Assembly (NCBI RefSeq): GCF_000348985.1
Contig: NC_035928.1
Location: forward strand, 558,001 to 622,000
From: Huiozyma naganishii CBS 8797
Taxonomy: Eukaryota; Ascomycota; Saccharomycetes; Saccharomycetales; Saccharomycetaceae
Length of the DNA: 64,000 nt
Reading direction: 5' to 3'
The notes beneath the pieces are model-generated. The model worked only from the letters and a program-made list of their open reading frames with translations. It did not search any database and was not told where the DNA came from. This document shows, piece after piece, positions 20,301 through 28,712 of the stretch; the stretch's first letter is position 1, and each line of letters begins with the position of its first letter. The position numbers and the translations under genes were made by a program.

Positions 20301-21777
20301 ATCCCCGTGAATTAGCACAGCCAATCTGTTTTACTTCCACATATGTTCCCCTCTTTCTTCCCTGTCATATGACTACAAATGGATGTCAAAAATATGTTAC
20401 AAAAGCACTTTTATATCCATAAACAGTAAAACCAGTTGGAATAAGTATTCCAGTACCACAAGTTCTTGATTCTGTACCGTTTCTGTAACAGTTAAGGTGG
20501 GTTGTATTTGAATGAAAAATGTAAGGACGACCAAACATTTCTATTCACTCCGTATATTTAGTTTTTACCAAAAATATCAGTTGTACTTGCTTGTCTCGTG
20601 GGTCTTAATATTTGAAAGTACTGACTTTCATAGGGTATTGGGTCATACCAACTCTTTAGAGGGAATCCACAATTTATTTTTACAAGGTGGACTTATATCT
20701 ACTATATGAAATTCAAAATTTTTGTCCATACCCAAAAACTATAAATAAATATTAACTTCTTGAAGGTTCGCAAAAATCTATGGTTAAGCAGTTAACTAAG
20801 ACCAATGATTTACTGTATGTCCTTTCCTCTGACCTCTTTCATTTTTTTCCTTTTAAACCAAACATTTAACCAAACATTTGAGGGTGAAAATTGTTGAATA
20901 GGGTCTTGTTCGCCGTGGCTATTCATTGTAGTAGAGTAAAGAGATGTTTTAGTTCAGGTATGACTCCTGGTATATACTTAATATATAAGTATATGGTTCG
21001 ATGATCTCTTCTATATTGTCACAGATAGAAGGATCAATTCATTCGATGTAGTTAGGCTTTATATATGTGAGAATTTGCTCAGAGTCAATGGTGTGACTTT
21101 TCACTTTCTCACTGTGGTGGATACTTCCGCACTTGTGGCATCGTTATTTGTCTCGTTAACATTTGTGTCTTTTATCAAGTGTGTGTCTTGTTTATGCCTA
21201 CCATGATATCTTATCACCCTTATCATATTCATTTTCTATATCCAGCAAAAACTAAGTAAAATATTCTTCATTATGTTAGATTCTGTGCGTATTTCTGCCG
21301 TTACTCTATAATGCACCAAGTACGCATGGTGGACACGATAATTAACATCCTAAACAAATAACAGGTAACAAAACCAGTAGAGTTCCATAAACCGATAACT
21401 GCAAGCTCAACTCTACTAAAATCTACATTCAGTGCTATGCAAAAAAGACGACGATTTATCTCAACGACAATATTTTATATAACAGAATATCTTTTAGCAC
21501 AGTTCTTATGAGATGATCATGTTCTGATTCTATACCTCAACACATTAAGACCAATAATTAGTTTTGTCTTTCTATACCAACTATTCACAAAATTCGTGAG
21601 AGAGAAAAGAAAGTCTTGTACAACCTTTATACAATTAATTAAGAAACATTCTACATAGATGAAATTATTGTCTTCACAGCTTTTACATGTTTGCTAAGGA
21701 AATGATCTTTGCAATCAACCCAGGTGCAAGAAATGCCTTTATTGGCGCGTCGCAGCCATGCAATAGTGCTGTTTCCA
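17332..21777. other. 4.4-kb gene-free region upstream of the adhesin gene
   Basis: No protein gene was found on either strand; all frames are short and lack family resemblance. A 97-codon minus-strand frame (17347-17640) has no ATG and could be a gene fragment. Contents I can name: a decayed tandem array with C-tracts (17688-18179), further C-runs at 18309-18317 and 18678-18686, CACGTG at 18200, and TGTTTCA (Ste12-type) at 18296 and 18862. A 12-bp tandem duplication lies at 20856-20879 and an AT-rich inverted repeat near 20973-20995. FLO11 of S. cerevisiae has an exceptionally long promoter with regulatory noncoding RNAs, so this may be an equally long control region. The part beyond 19 kb could equally be decayed subtelomeric DNA. 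Confidence 0.55.
17688..18179 (+). repeat. Decayed tandem array of two ~140-bp and two ~106-bp units with C-rich tracts
   Basis: Units run approximately 17688-17825, 17826-17966, 17967-18072 and 18073-18179. The first two share TATAGGTTCA, CAATAATGCGAATA, ACCGACAATCAA and CGCCTCGCCACCAGTG. The last two share CAGTAGATTAAT and AGACTGTGAA or TATACTGTGAA. A common end ACCAGTG...AAAG.AAA links units one to three. Every unit contains a C-tract followed by TC (17724-17731, 17864-17870, 18019-18026, 18129-18136). Confidence 0.75.
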
Positions 21778-23844
21778 TTAATGTACAAAGTATTTATGTA
21801 GGAGTTTGGAACAAAAGAAAAAAATTTTACAATTTCTAACATCACACATATCACCACGACGTGATGTCTCTAGCTTCATGAGTTCACGCAGTAACATAGT
21901 AGCATAGGATGATGTGTCCAATTGGAACTTCAAAATTACAGCTGTCATTTTGCCATCTGGTTTATCGGGCATGTATCTTTCCAATTTTACCTTCATGTAT
22001 TTCTGACAGTTTTCCTGTCCAATCTTGTTATTCAAAATTTCCAAGTCTGTGTTGACCAGTTGCTGTGTGGGGTCATCGTAATGAACAATTTTATATTCGA
22101 GTTCCTTCGGTTTTTGAATGACATTTCTATAGGAACCGGCCATAGAAAAGTCACGCACTTTCCTTCTCATATCAGCGGGGTCCATACCATCCTTGGCCAT
22201 GGTAGTCACGTACAAATCGCTCAATTCTTTGTTTGACGGGTAAATGATGTCAAACCCAGGGGTGGGCAAAACGACATCAGTGATGCTGTACTTCCCAGAA
22301 TCAATATCAGCTTGACTCAAGGCCTTGGCACGAATAAATGTTGCATCTCTCAAATCTTCGTCCAGATCCTCTTCCTCGTCTATGCTTTCTTTTACAGAGT
22401 CAACGGAGTCATCAACAACCAAATCCCCAACAATAACGTCCAATCCATGCATCTCAATTCTTTTACTCGCGACGGAGTTCCAGATGTAACTTTGGTAGGC
22501 GTGGACATACATTGTCCTTAAATTCCTTGGAATTTTCATAATAGCGTTGTAATACGCGTTCGGAGAATACGTGCCATTATCTTCCTTCCTTTGGTTAGAG
22601 AGACAAAACAAGACAGCGTTCTCAGCGATACACTGTCTTGGCATTAGCTTCAAAGCAGCATGCGCATCCTTCGTCTGGGCCCAAATTTGCCTAGCTTCTT
22701 TGGATTTTTGCAGGACGCTTTCTTGATCAGAAAGGATCAATTCAGCTGCAACTTCCCAGTTACCCAAAAGCAACTCCTTCCCAACGGCGTGTGTTGAGAT
22801 ACTGAATGTCCCAAATCTTTGCAAACCAAAATAGTTGATGAACCCCTTTTCAGTGAGAGACTGACAGCCCTTTTCCATGATATTGTTTAAGCTAGTGTCA
22901 GAATTTTCCTGCACTTTCACGTCTCTAACGACGATAACAAACTCGTTCCCGGAAAGATCGCCCAAACTCAAAGTGGTATCTTTGTAACTGAAGCCACCGA
23001 CGGTCATACCCTTCAGGGTTCTGTTCAAAGCGTTGATTCTGTCAACACCGAACTTCGAGATCGACAATCGTTGACACGTTACAGCTCTACGGTCTTTTGT
23101 CCCGGCATACCTCATCATTCTCGTTGGTGTCCGTAAAAGTTTACAAATGGTGTTTACAGCGTCCATAGTATCTTTGTTTTCTTTGTAGAGAGTGAAATGA
23201 AGAAACTCTTTATTTGGACCATAACCCCAGTTTTCAACACCGTTCGCATCCTTCGTTAGTTCAATCAATTCTTTCTTATTGACCCTCGAATTCTGCGAAT
23301 TTCTAGCAATTTTGAAAGTGTTCATTGCCGTGGTAACCGACTCCAACTCATTATTGAAAGCTGCGCGCAACAACTGGTGAATCTTGGTCCTTGTGTTTTT
23401 GTCATCGAAGGATTTCTTGCTCTCCATTTTACTGGCATTCTTGTACACAGCCTCAATCTCACCAACATCTTCTTCACCAAAAATTGCTACTAGCTCGGCT
23501 CTCAATTCCGGTTCTACTGCGAAATCCTGCCTCTTCGCCAACTCTGCCTCGCGCTTCGCATCTTTTTCCTCTCTCGAAAGCTGCGGTTTCTTTGGCATCT
23601 TAAACCCTTTGTCCATCAAATGGACCACTTGACCTGCCTTATCAATCTCATTGACCAGAAAATCAGTGTACCGCTGCTTAATCTGCCCTTGAAACCCGGG
23701 GATACCTTTGGACAGGAAGTAAGTGATACCGACATCCGTCTCCGTGATCCCGGAGCCTGCAGGATCATCCAATTTCGTCCTCTTCACAGAGGGTTCAACA
23801 GCTGGCGGAGCATCATCTTGGGCTCGTTTGACGGTCTCGGACAT
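21778..23844 (-). CDS. PUS7: Pus7 TruD-family pseudouridine synthase
   Basis: 688 residues from the ATG at 23844. The TruD catalytic motif YAGTKDRRAVTCQRL places the nucleophilic Asp at about 251. NYFGLQRFG and the Gly/Asn-rich GNEFVIVVRDV also fit the family. Role: converts uridine to pseudouridine at position 35 of U2 snRNA, in 5S rRNA, tRNAs and mRNAs. The C-terminus continues about 20 residues past the conserved SRRGDMCDV with a Phe/Lys-rich tail ending FVH, as if the ancestral stop had been lost. It is the first gene of the YOR-type block and shares a divergent promoter with ESA1. Confidence 0.95.
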   Translation of the reverse strand: MSETVKRAQDDAPPAVEPSVKRTKLDDPAGSGITETDVGITYFLSKGIPGFQGQIKQRYTDFLVNEIDKAGQVVHLMDKGFKMPKKPQLSREEKDAKREAELAKRQDFAVEPELRAELVAIFGEEDVGEIEAVYKNASKMESKKSFDDKNTRTKIHQLLRAAFNNELESVTTAMNTFKIARNSQNSRVNKKELIELTKDANGVENWGYGPNKEFLHFTLYKENKDTMDAVNTICKLLRTPTRMMRYAGTKDRRAVTCQRLSISKFGVDRINALNRTLKGMTVGGFSYKDTTLSLGDLSGNEFVIVVRDVKVQENSDTSLNNIMEKGCQSLTEKGFINYFGLQRFGTFSISTHAVGKELLLGNWEVAAELILSDQESVLQKSKEARQIWAQTKDAHAALKLMPRQCIAENAVLFCLSNQRKEDNGTYSPNAYYNAIMKIPRNLRTMYVHAYQSYIWNSVASKRIEMHGLDVIVGDLVVDDSVDSVKESIDEEEDLDEDLRDATFIRAKALSQADIDSGKYSITDVVLPTPGFDIIYPSNKELSDLYVTTMAKDGMDPADMRRKVRDFSMAGSYRNVIQKPKELEYKIVHYDDPTQQLVNTDLEILNNKIGQENCQKYMKVKLERYMPDKPDGKMTAVILKFQLDTSSYATMLLRELMKLETSRRGDMCDVRNCKIFFFCSKLLHKYFVH

Positions 23845-23905
23845 GGCAAGTGACCTGGATTGTTGGACGATGGAGGTTTTTCTGTTCTCATCTGGATTGA
23901 CACTT

Positions 23906-23925
23906 GCGATGAGATGGAAAATTTT
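23906..23925. promoter_or_regulatory. PAC and RRPE motifs in the PUS7-ESA1 divergent promoter
   Basis: GCGATGAG (PAC, 23906-23913) is followed after four bases by AAAATTTT (RRPE core, 23918-23925). The sites lie 62-81 bp upstream of the PUS7 ATG. This pair marks ribosome- and RNA-modification genes in yeasts (Dot6/Tod6 and Stb3 binding), so PUS7 is the likely target rather than ESA1, whose ATG is 124 bp away. Confidence 0.7.
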
Positions 23926-24048
23926 CTCTTCTACAAATTATTCAAAAATATTTGTTTACTACGCCTTTGACAGGTGAAGAGATAAGGTAGTAGTGATAGT
24001 GCAGGTCTTAGCAGTTTATTACAGACGAAACCGCGTAACGTGTGTGAA

Positions 24049-25431
24049 ATGGGAGGTGACAATGAAGAGACGTTGCCGGGAATCCCGCGGAAACTGGAAA
24101 GCGTGGAGGAGCTGATGGTGAAGTGCCAGTGCTGGGTGGAAAAGGATGGGGAGGAGAGGTTTGCAGAGATTCTTTCTATCAACACCAGAAGGGTGCCTCC
24201 CAAGTTTTACGTGCACTATCTCAACTTTAATAAGAGACTTGACGAGTGGATCACTTCTGAAAGAATCGATCTGGATAAAGATGTCGTGTTCCCCAGACCT
24301 AAAGAACCGGATGCTAGTGAAACTTTACAGCCAGCCAACAGGAGTCACAAGAAGCAGAAAAAGAAGCCCCCCGTGGCATCACCTGCTATACCTGCTGCGC
24401 TGTTGGATAGTGGGAGTGAGGCGCCAAGTAGAACGGCCACGCCAGAACCATCAGAAGATGTCATGGATTTGGATAATCTGAACGTCCAAGGTATCACGGA
24501 TCAAGATATATCACAGGAGGAGGAGATCAAAAAATTGAGGACATCTGGTTCCATGACACAAAACCCGCATGAGGTTGCGAGAGTTAGAAACTTAAACACG
24601 GTTGTCATGGGCGAATACGAAATCGAGCCCTGGTACTTCTCCCCCTACCCGGTGGAGTTAACCGACGAGGATCGAATATTCATTGATGATTTTACATTGC
24701 AGTACTTTGGATCGGAGAAGCAATACGAGAGGTACAGAAAGAAATGCACGCTGCGACATCCGCCAGGGAACGAGATTTACAGGGACGATTACGTGTCGTT
24801 TTTCGAGATCGACGGGAGAAAACAGCGAACCTGGTGTCGAAACCTGTGTCTTTTGTCCAAATTGTTTCTGGACCATAAGACGTTGTACTACGATGTGGAC
24901 CCTTTCTTGTTCTACTGCATGACTCGAAGGGACGAACTCGGTCACCACTTTGTAGGGTATTTCTCCAAGGAAAAGGAGTCAGTCGATGGGTATAACGTTG
25001 CTTGTATTTTGACTCTACCACAGTACCAGAGGATGGGGTTTGGTAGGTTACTGATCCAGTTTTCTTATGAATTGTCTAAAAAGGAGAAGAAAGTTGGGTC
25101 CCCTGAGAAACCTCTGTCCGATCTGGGACTGCTATCATACAGAGCGTATTGGACTGATACTTTAATAACGGTGCTTGTGGAGCATGGTAAAGAGATAACG
25201 ATTGATGAGATCAGCTCGATAACGTCAATGACGACGACTGACATCTTGCACACAGCCAAGACGTTAAATATATTAAGGTACTACAAGGGACAACATATTA
25301 TCTTTCTGAATGAGGATATACTTGAGCGGTACGAGATCTTGAAGAGTAAGAATAAAAGACACATTGATTTCGAGAAACTGATTTGGAAAGTCCCCGTGTT
25401 CACGGCGTCACAACTCAGGTTTGCATGGTAA
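24049..25431 (+). CDS. ESA1: Esa1 MYST-family histone acetyltransferase (NuA4 catalytic subunit)
   Basis: 460 residues from the ATG at 24049 (MGGDNEETLPG). An N-terminal Tudor-knot/chromo-barrel domain (about 20-75, VKCQCWVEKDG to LDEWIT) is followed by a Lys/Pro/Ser linker. The MYST domain runs from about 180 to the end, with the acetyl-CoA loop QRMGFG (about 327-332), the catalytic Cys of NVACILTLP (about 319), the catalytic Glu of SPEKP (about 353) and the autoacetylated Lys of FLDHKTLYY (about 277). Role: acetylates histones H4 and H2A in nuclear NuA4 and piccolo-NuA4. The linker is the most diverged part; the C-terminal ~280 residues are nearly invariant. Confidence 0.97.
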   Translation: MGGDNEETLPGIPRKLESVEELMVKCQCWVEKDGEERFAEILSINTRRVPPKFYVHYLNFNKRLDEWITSERIDLDKDVVFPRPKEPDASETLQPANRSHKKQKKKPPVASPAIPAALLDSGSEAPSRTATPEPSEDVMDLDNLNVQGITDQDISQEEEIKKLRTSGSMTQNPHEVARVRNLNTVVMGEYEIEPWYFSPYPVELTDEDRIFIDDFTLQYFGSEKQYERYRKKCTLRHPPGNEIYRDDYVSFFEIDGRKQRTWCRNLCLLSKLFLDHKTLYYDVDPFLFYCMTRRDELGHHFVGYFSKEKESVDGYNVACILTLPQYQRMGFGRLLIQFSYELSKKEKKVGSPEKPLSDLGLLSYRAYWTDTLITVLVEHGKEITIDEISSITSMTTTDILHTAKTLNILRYYKGQHIIFLNEDILERYEILKSKNKRHIDFEKLIWKVPVFTASQLRFAW

Positions 25432-25633
25432 TCATGAACAGGTGAAATATAGACGGGAAATAATGATCGTATGTATGTCTACATATATGTATTTTAATAC
25501 AAACATGGGTGGGAGAGAGCGCTACCAGAGTTATCTCTCCCTGCATAATTTCCTCCGCTTGGTTTGACCCGTTTACTGGGTTAATGCCTGAATTAGAAGT
25601 TTGGATCCGATGCTGACTGAGGACACGGCTCCA

Positions 25634-26818
25634 TCAACCCACAATATGTAATTCTGTATTCTCGCAACCGAATTTGGCTCTGTGTTCATAGTACATTTTC
25701 TTGAGACTCTCCACGTACAGGGCATGGTAATGGTCGATGAGTTCCGGGTTTGGTTGGACGTATCTTTCTCTGATGTGGATAGGTTTACCAATGACAATAT
25801 CCAGTGGGGTTCTGAAGGGCACTAATCCAAAATCGTAGTTGAACAGTCCCCTCGCGAAGAAAATGGGGACTGAGAACCCGAAATATTTTTTAATCCAGAA
25901 TTGGAACTTGTGTAGGATGGAACCTTCCTCTGTTTCGTACATTTTGAAACAGTCCGTCTCTCCGAACGCGAACACGGGGACGAGACTCGCGTTGCCCGTC
26001 TCCAGAGCAAGCTTGATGAACCCCTTCCTCTTGTTAAGGATGAGCTCAAATGCGTCGTCGGACCCAAGGAGGGACTCTCGGACCCCCCCCACGACGATGC
26101 AGATAGATTGGCCGTCCGCGAGCACTTTCAAAGCGTTCTTCCGCGAGACAGAGCATATCCCGAGCGCGAGGAGGTAATCCCTGTAGAAGGGGATATGGAA
26201 CTGTGTGACTAAGGTCAACAGCGATGTGCAAATACCCGGGAACAACCGTGACCAGCCACAACCTTCCGTTGCAAAAGTACCGAACGCGCCAATGGCCCCG
26301 ACACCGTGAGGGTGATACCCGAATATGTACCTGGGTCCTGTGCGGACCATCTGTTTCTGTTTCATTCCAAACCAGAACCAGTTTCTCTTATATGTACCGT
26401 CCCACTCGAAAGTGGGCGGCAGATCTGCCGTCTTGTGTATTGTGATGGGGAAGTACTCGCAGATGTACCTCCAGAGAGGCAGCGACCTGAACCAGGGCGA
26501 GAACCTATCCCTTACACGGCCATTAGCTGGCGTCCTATCCACGAAATAGTACACCGCATACGGAATCAAAATGGGCCACACACGCTGTACCGAAATAAGG
26601 TACAGCGTGACTACTATGAACAGCACGAAGGAAGAGATGTGCCAAGTGACCGCAAGAGTCTGCAGTCTTCTCCTCAGGGGCACACGTATCGAGCAACAGT
26701 ACTGTAGCGACGGTTTCGGGGACAGCACGGGTCTCACATCACGGATCTCGCCTTGAGCAGCTTCCTGCGCGTGCGTTTCTCCACCTTCGTGATGCTCAAA
26801 CCCAGTCGCACGAGCCAT
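25634..26818 (-). CDS. DGA1: Dga1 acyl-CoA:diacylglycerol acyltransferase (DGAT2 family)
   Basis: 394 residues (S. cerevisiae 418) from the ATG at 26818. A hydrophobic hairpin lies at about 57-95. The DGAT2 active-site motif is YIFGYHPHG (HPHG 169-172). Other family blocks are GGVRESLL, RKGFIKLALETG and VPVFAFGETD. Role: the last step of triacylglycerol synthesis at the ER and lipid droplets. The C-terminal NTELHIVG is typical of the family. The 5' side faces an unusually GC-rich intergenic region. ESA1 lies tail to tail with it, 202 bp away, as in YOR244W-YOR245C. Confidence 0.94.
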   Translation of the reverse strand: MARATGFEHHEGGETHAQEAAQGEIRDVRPVLSPKPSLQYCCSIRVPLRRRLQTLAVTWHISSFVLFIVVTLYLISVQRVWPILIPYAVYYFVDRTPANGRVRDRFSPWFRSLPLWRYICEYFPITIHKTADLPPTFEWDGTYKRNWFWFGMKQKQMVRTGPRYIFGYHPHGVGAIGAFGTFATEGCGWSRLFPGICTSLLTLVTQFHIPFYRDYLLALGICSVSRKNALKVLADGQSICIVVGGVRESLLGSDDAFELILNKRKGFIKLALETGNASLVPVFAFGETDCFKMYETEEGSILHKFQFWIKKYFGFSVPIFFARGLFNYDFGLVPFRTPLDIVIGKPIHIRERYVQPNPELIDHYHALYVESLKKMYYEHRAKFGCENTELHIVG

Positions 26819-27074
26819 TCTCCTACAAGACGGTCTACTGTTTGGAACGAGGCCCCGGGGAAGACCCCAAGGACACCCCCCCGCAACATCAAAATGCCAA
26901 CCTGGATCCCAGCAACTCTACAGATGTATCCGAAACCTCTTTGAGACTTCCCAGAGCAACAGTGACTACTTCCGCAAAAAACCACATCACTTCCCACGAC
27001 AGAAACATGCTAGCGCCGCACCCCCACCCCCCACGCAGTCCCCGAGTTCTCGGCGCTGAAAAAAAGAAAAGAAA

Positions 27075-27420
27075 AGAAATGAAAATTCCGCGGGCGGCGG
27101 CCGCCTCCGCGATTCCGGGAATGCCCTTCCGCATCGGGAAAGCCCGCGGCGCGCAAACGAGCCGCGCCCCGTTTCCCCAAAGGGGAAGCCCGCTTGCAGA
27201 TCCCTCCGCCCGCCTGCGGGACTCCTCTGCGCGCCCCTATACGGCCGCCCGCGTTACCTCAGCGGCCCGGGATCTTGGCTCAGAAACCGCCGCAGGGCCG
27301 CACTGCCCGCGTCGTTCCCCGCCGGGGCTCGTTCTCTCGAGGCCCGGATCTCGGAAAAACCTCTTCGTTTCGTCGTTTCCCGCGGCGTTTCTCGGCAGCG
27401 CCTCTTAGCGTCGTTTTACT
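27075..27420. other. GC-rich, hairpin-rich island between DGA1 and the glutaredoxin-like gene
   Basis: Counting bases, 27121-27360 is 71% G+C (170 of 240), far above other intergenic DNA here. It holds short inverted repeats: GGCGGCCGCC (27096-27105), GGCGCG/CGCGCC around a nine-base loop (27148-27168) and TTCCCC/GGGGAA (about 27172-27186). No start-to-stop frame resembles a protein, and no polymerase III A/B-box pair or known RNA fold was recognised. The whole gap 26819-27684 is the shared 5' region of two divergent genes, so promoter function is likely. One Ste12-type TGTTTCA occurs at 27513-27519. Confidence 0.7.
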
Positions 27421-27684
27421 TTTCGTGTTTTCCCGTCGCGTTCTGGGTGTTTGTGGGCATCTGGACTCTCGCTGGCGCAGGATGGGGTTCCCGACGACGA
27501 CGATGTGCTCGCTGTTTCATGTGCGTTTCGAGCTGAGGCGGGTCCCCCCGGTGGTGCGGTTCATATAAAGAAGCGGATTCTCCCCGGGACCACCTTTCTT
27601 GTGTGTTGTGTGTTTTCTTCGTAGTGTTACTGTCTCTCCCCTGTGTGCTCGAGCATAAGCAGGATAATCACTTTTGGAAGGAAC

Positions 27685-28521
27685 ATGGGTAAACAATTGA
27701 AGGTAGCAAGTGTAGGGAACAGAGGTAGGAGGATTCTCTCCTCGGCGCTCGTGCTTGCAGGGGTGGCCGTCTTCTTGCTTTGCACTTGGAACGATTACGC
27801 AGAGGATATATTCAGTGGTGAACAGCACGCAGGACAGGAACATGCGTCTGCTCACATCGCACAGGTGACTGAGCTGTACAGCGACGCTAGGACTGCTACC
27901 ACAACACTGTACGCTAGCACCACGGTCTCTGCAAAAACTACGAGCACTATCACGGCAGCAGCTGTGGTGGACTCGAAGGAGGCGCAGTTGAACTCGCAGA
28001 AAGTGGACCAGGAGATATCCGCAGTGCGGAAGGAGATCGACGCACAGACACAGCCTACAGCGAGAGGTGACAGGAGGAAGAAGAAGAAAGTGCTCGCTAC
28101 AGAGTTGCTCGCAGATGACGCTCCATGGGATCCACTGTCCACCTTCACTGAGGTCATGAACATGTCCCCAGTCGTGCTGTTCATCAAATCCTCGGAACGG
28201 AATTCCCTCGCAGACCACGTCAGGAAAGTGCTTTCCACGGAGTACGAGATCTCGCCAGGCGCAGCCGTGGTAGACCTCGATAAGCACAGGTACGGGGAAG
28301 AGTTGCAGAACTATATAGAAACGCAGAAACTGCCAGGTGGGTCCTCGCAACAACTGCCATACTTGTTCGTCAACAGAGTCCCAGTCATCGGTGCTGGAGA
28401 GATAGACTCCGTCGCCGAGTTCAAGAGACTCCACTCCACGGGCGCACTGCTCGACCGCTTCAAACAGCTCGCAGAGAGGAAAGTCTTGTTCGAGAAAATC
28501 GAACTCCCTTCAAACAATTGA
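27685..28521 (+). CDS. Single-pass membrane protein with a cysteine-free glutaredoxin fold (Grx6/Grx7/Prm4 family; PRM4 candidate)
   Basis: 278 residues from the ATG at 27685. A short basic cytosolic tail, one membrane segment (about 17-34) and a Thr/Ala-rich linker precede a lumenal glutaredoxin-like domain (about 157-278). The domain matches Grx6/Grx7: VVLFIKSS, DLDKHRYGEELQNYI, LPYLFVNRVPV with the cis-Pro, and the ending FEKIELPSNN. The active-site CxYS is replaced by ERNS (Glu at about 171), and no cysteine occurs anywhere in the lumenal part, so thiol redox activity is not expected. S. cerevisiae PRM4 (YPL156C, pheromone-regulated, one membrane segment, about 284 residues) lies near CDC60 in the opposite orientation, as here. 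I infer PRM4 from length and gene order; a diverged GRX6/GRX7 copy is the alternative. Confidence 0.7.
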   Translation: MGKQLKVASVGNRGRRILSSALVLAGVAVFLLCTWNDYAEDIFSGEQHAGQEHASAHIAQVTELYSDARTATTTLYASTTVSAKTTSTITAAAVVDSKEAQLNSQKVDQEISAVRKEIDAQTQPTARGDRRKKKKVLATELLADDAPWDPLSTFTEVMNMSPVVLFIKSSERNSLADHVRKVLSTEYEISPGAAVVDLDKHRYGEELQNYIETQKLPGGSSQQLPYLFVNRVPVIGAGEIDSVAEFKRLHSTGALLDRFKQLAERKVLFEKIELPSNN

Positions 28522-28598
28522 AACGAAACGAACCCCCGACCTTTTTGCATTTCACAGTGTCTCACTCTGTTAAAACCCCTTCATAGCATTTACAATCA

Positions 28599-28617
28599 AT
28601 ATATATATATATATATA
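28599..28617. repeat. AT dinucleotide run
   Basis: An uninterrupted 19-base alternating AT tract lies between two convergent genes, 78 bp after the stop of the glutaredoxin-like gene. TATATA repeats act as 3'-end efficiency elements in yeast, so it may help terminate one or both transcripts. Confidence 0.6.
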
Positions 28618-28712
28618 CCCTCTCTTTCTATTCTCATTATATTTTATCAAAAATACTTTCACATATATTATCTATTCAGGTGAGACTGCTGGCCCCACAA
28701 ATTTCTCTCCTT

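Noticed and set aside
17332..21777. Centromere in the gene-poor region
   Set aside because: No CDEI (RTCACRTG), AT-rich CDEII and CDEIII (TTCCGAA core) in the right arrangement. TTCACGTG at 18198 has the wrong first base and no CDEIII partner. Some related yeasts use other centromere types that I could not test.
27517..28434. 305-codon minus-strand frame opposite the glutaredoxin-like gene
   Set aside because: The + strand gene has clear family similarity; the antisense frame is rich in Cys, Leu and Arg without motifs.
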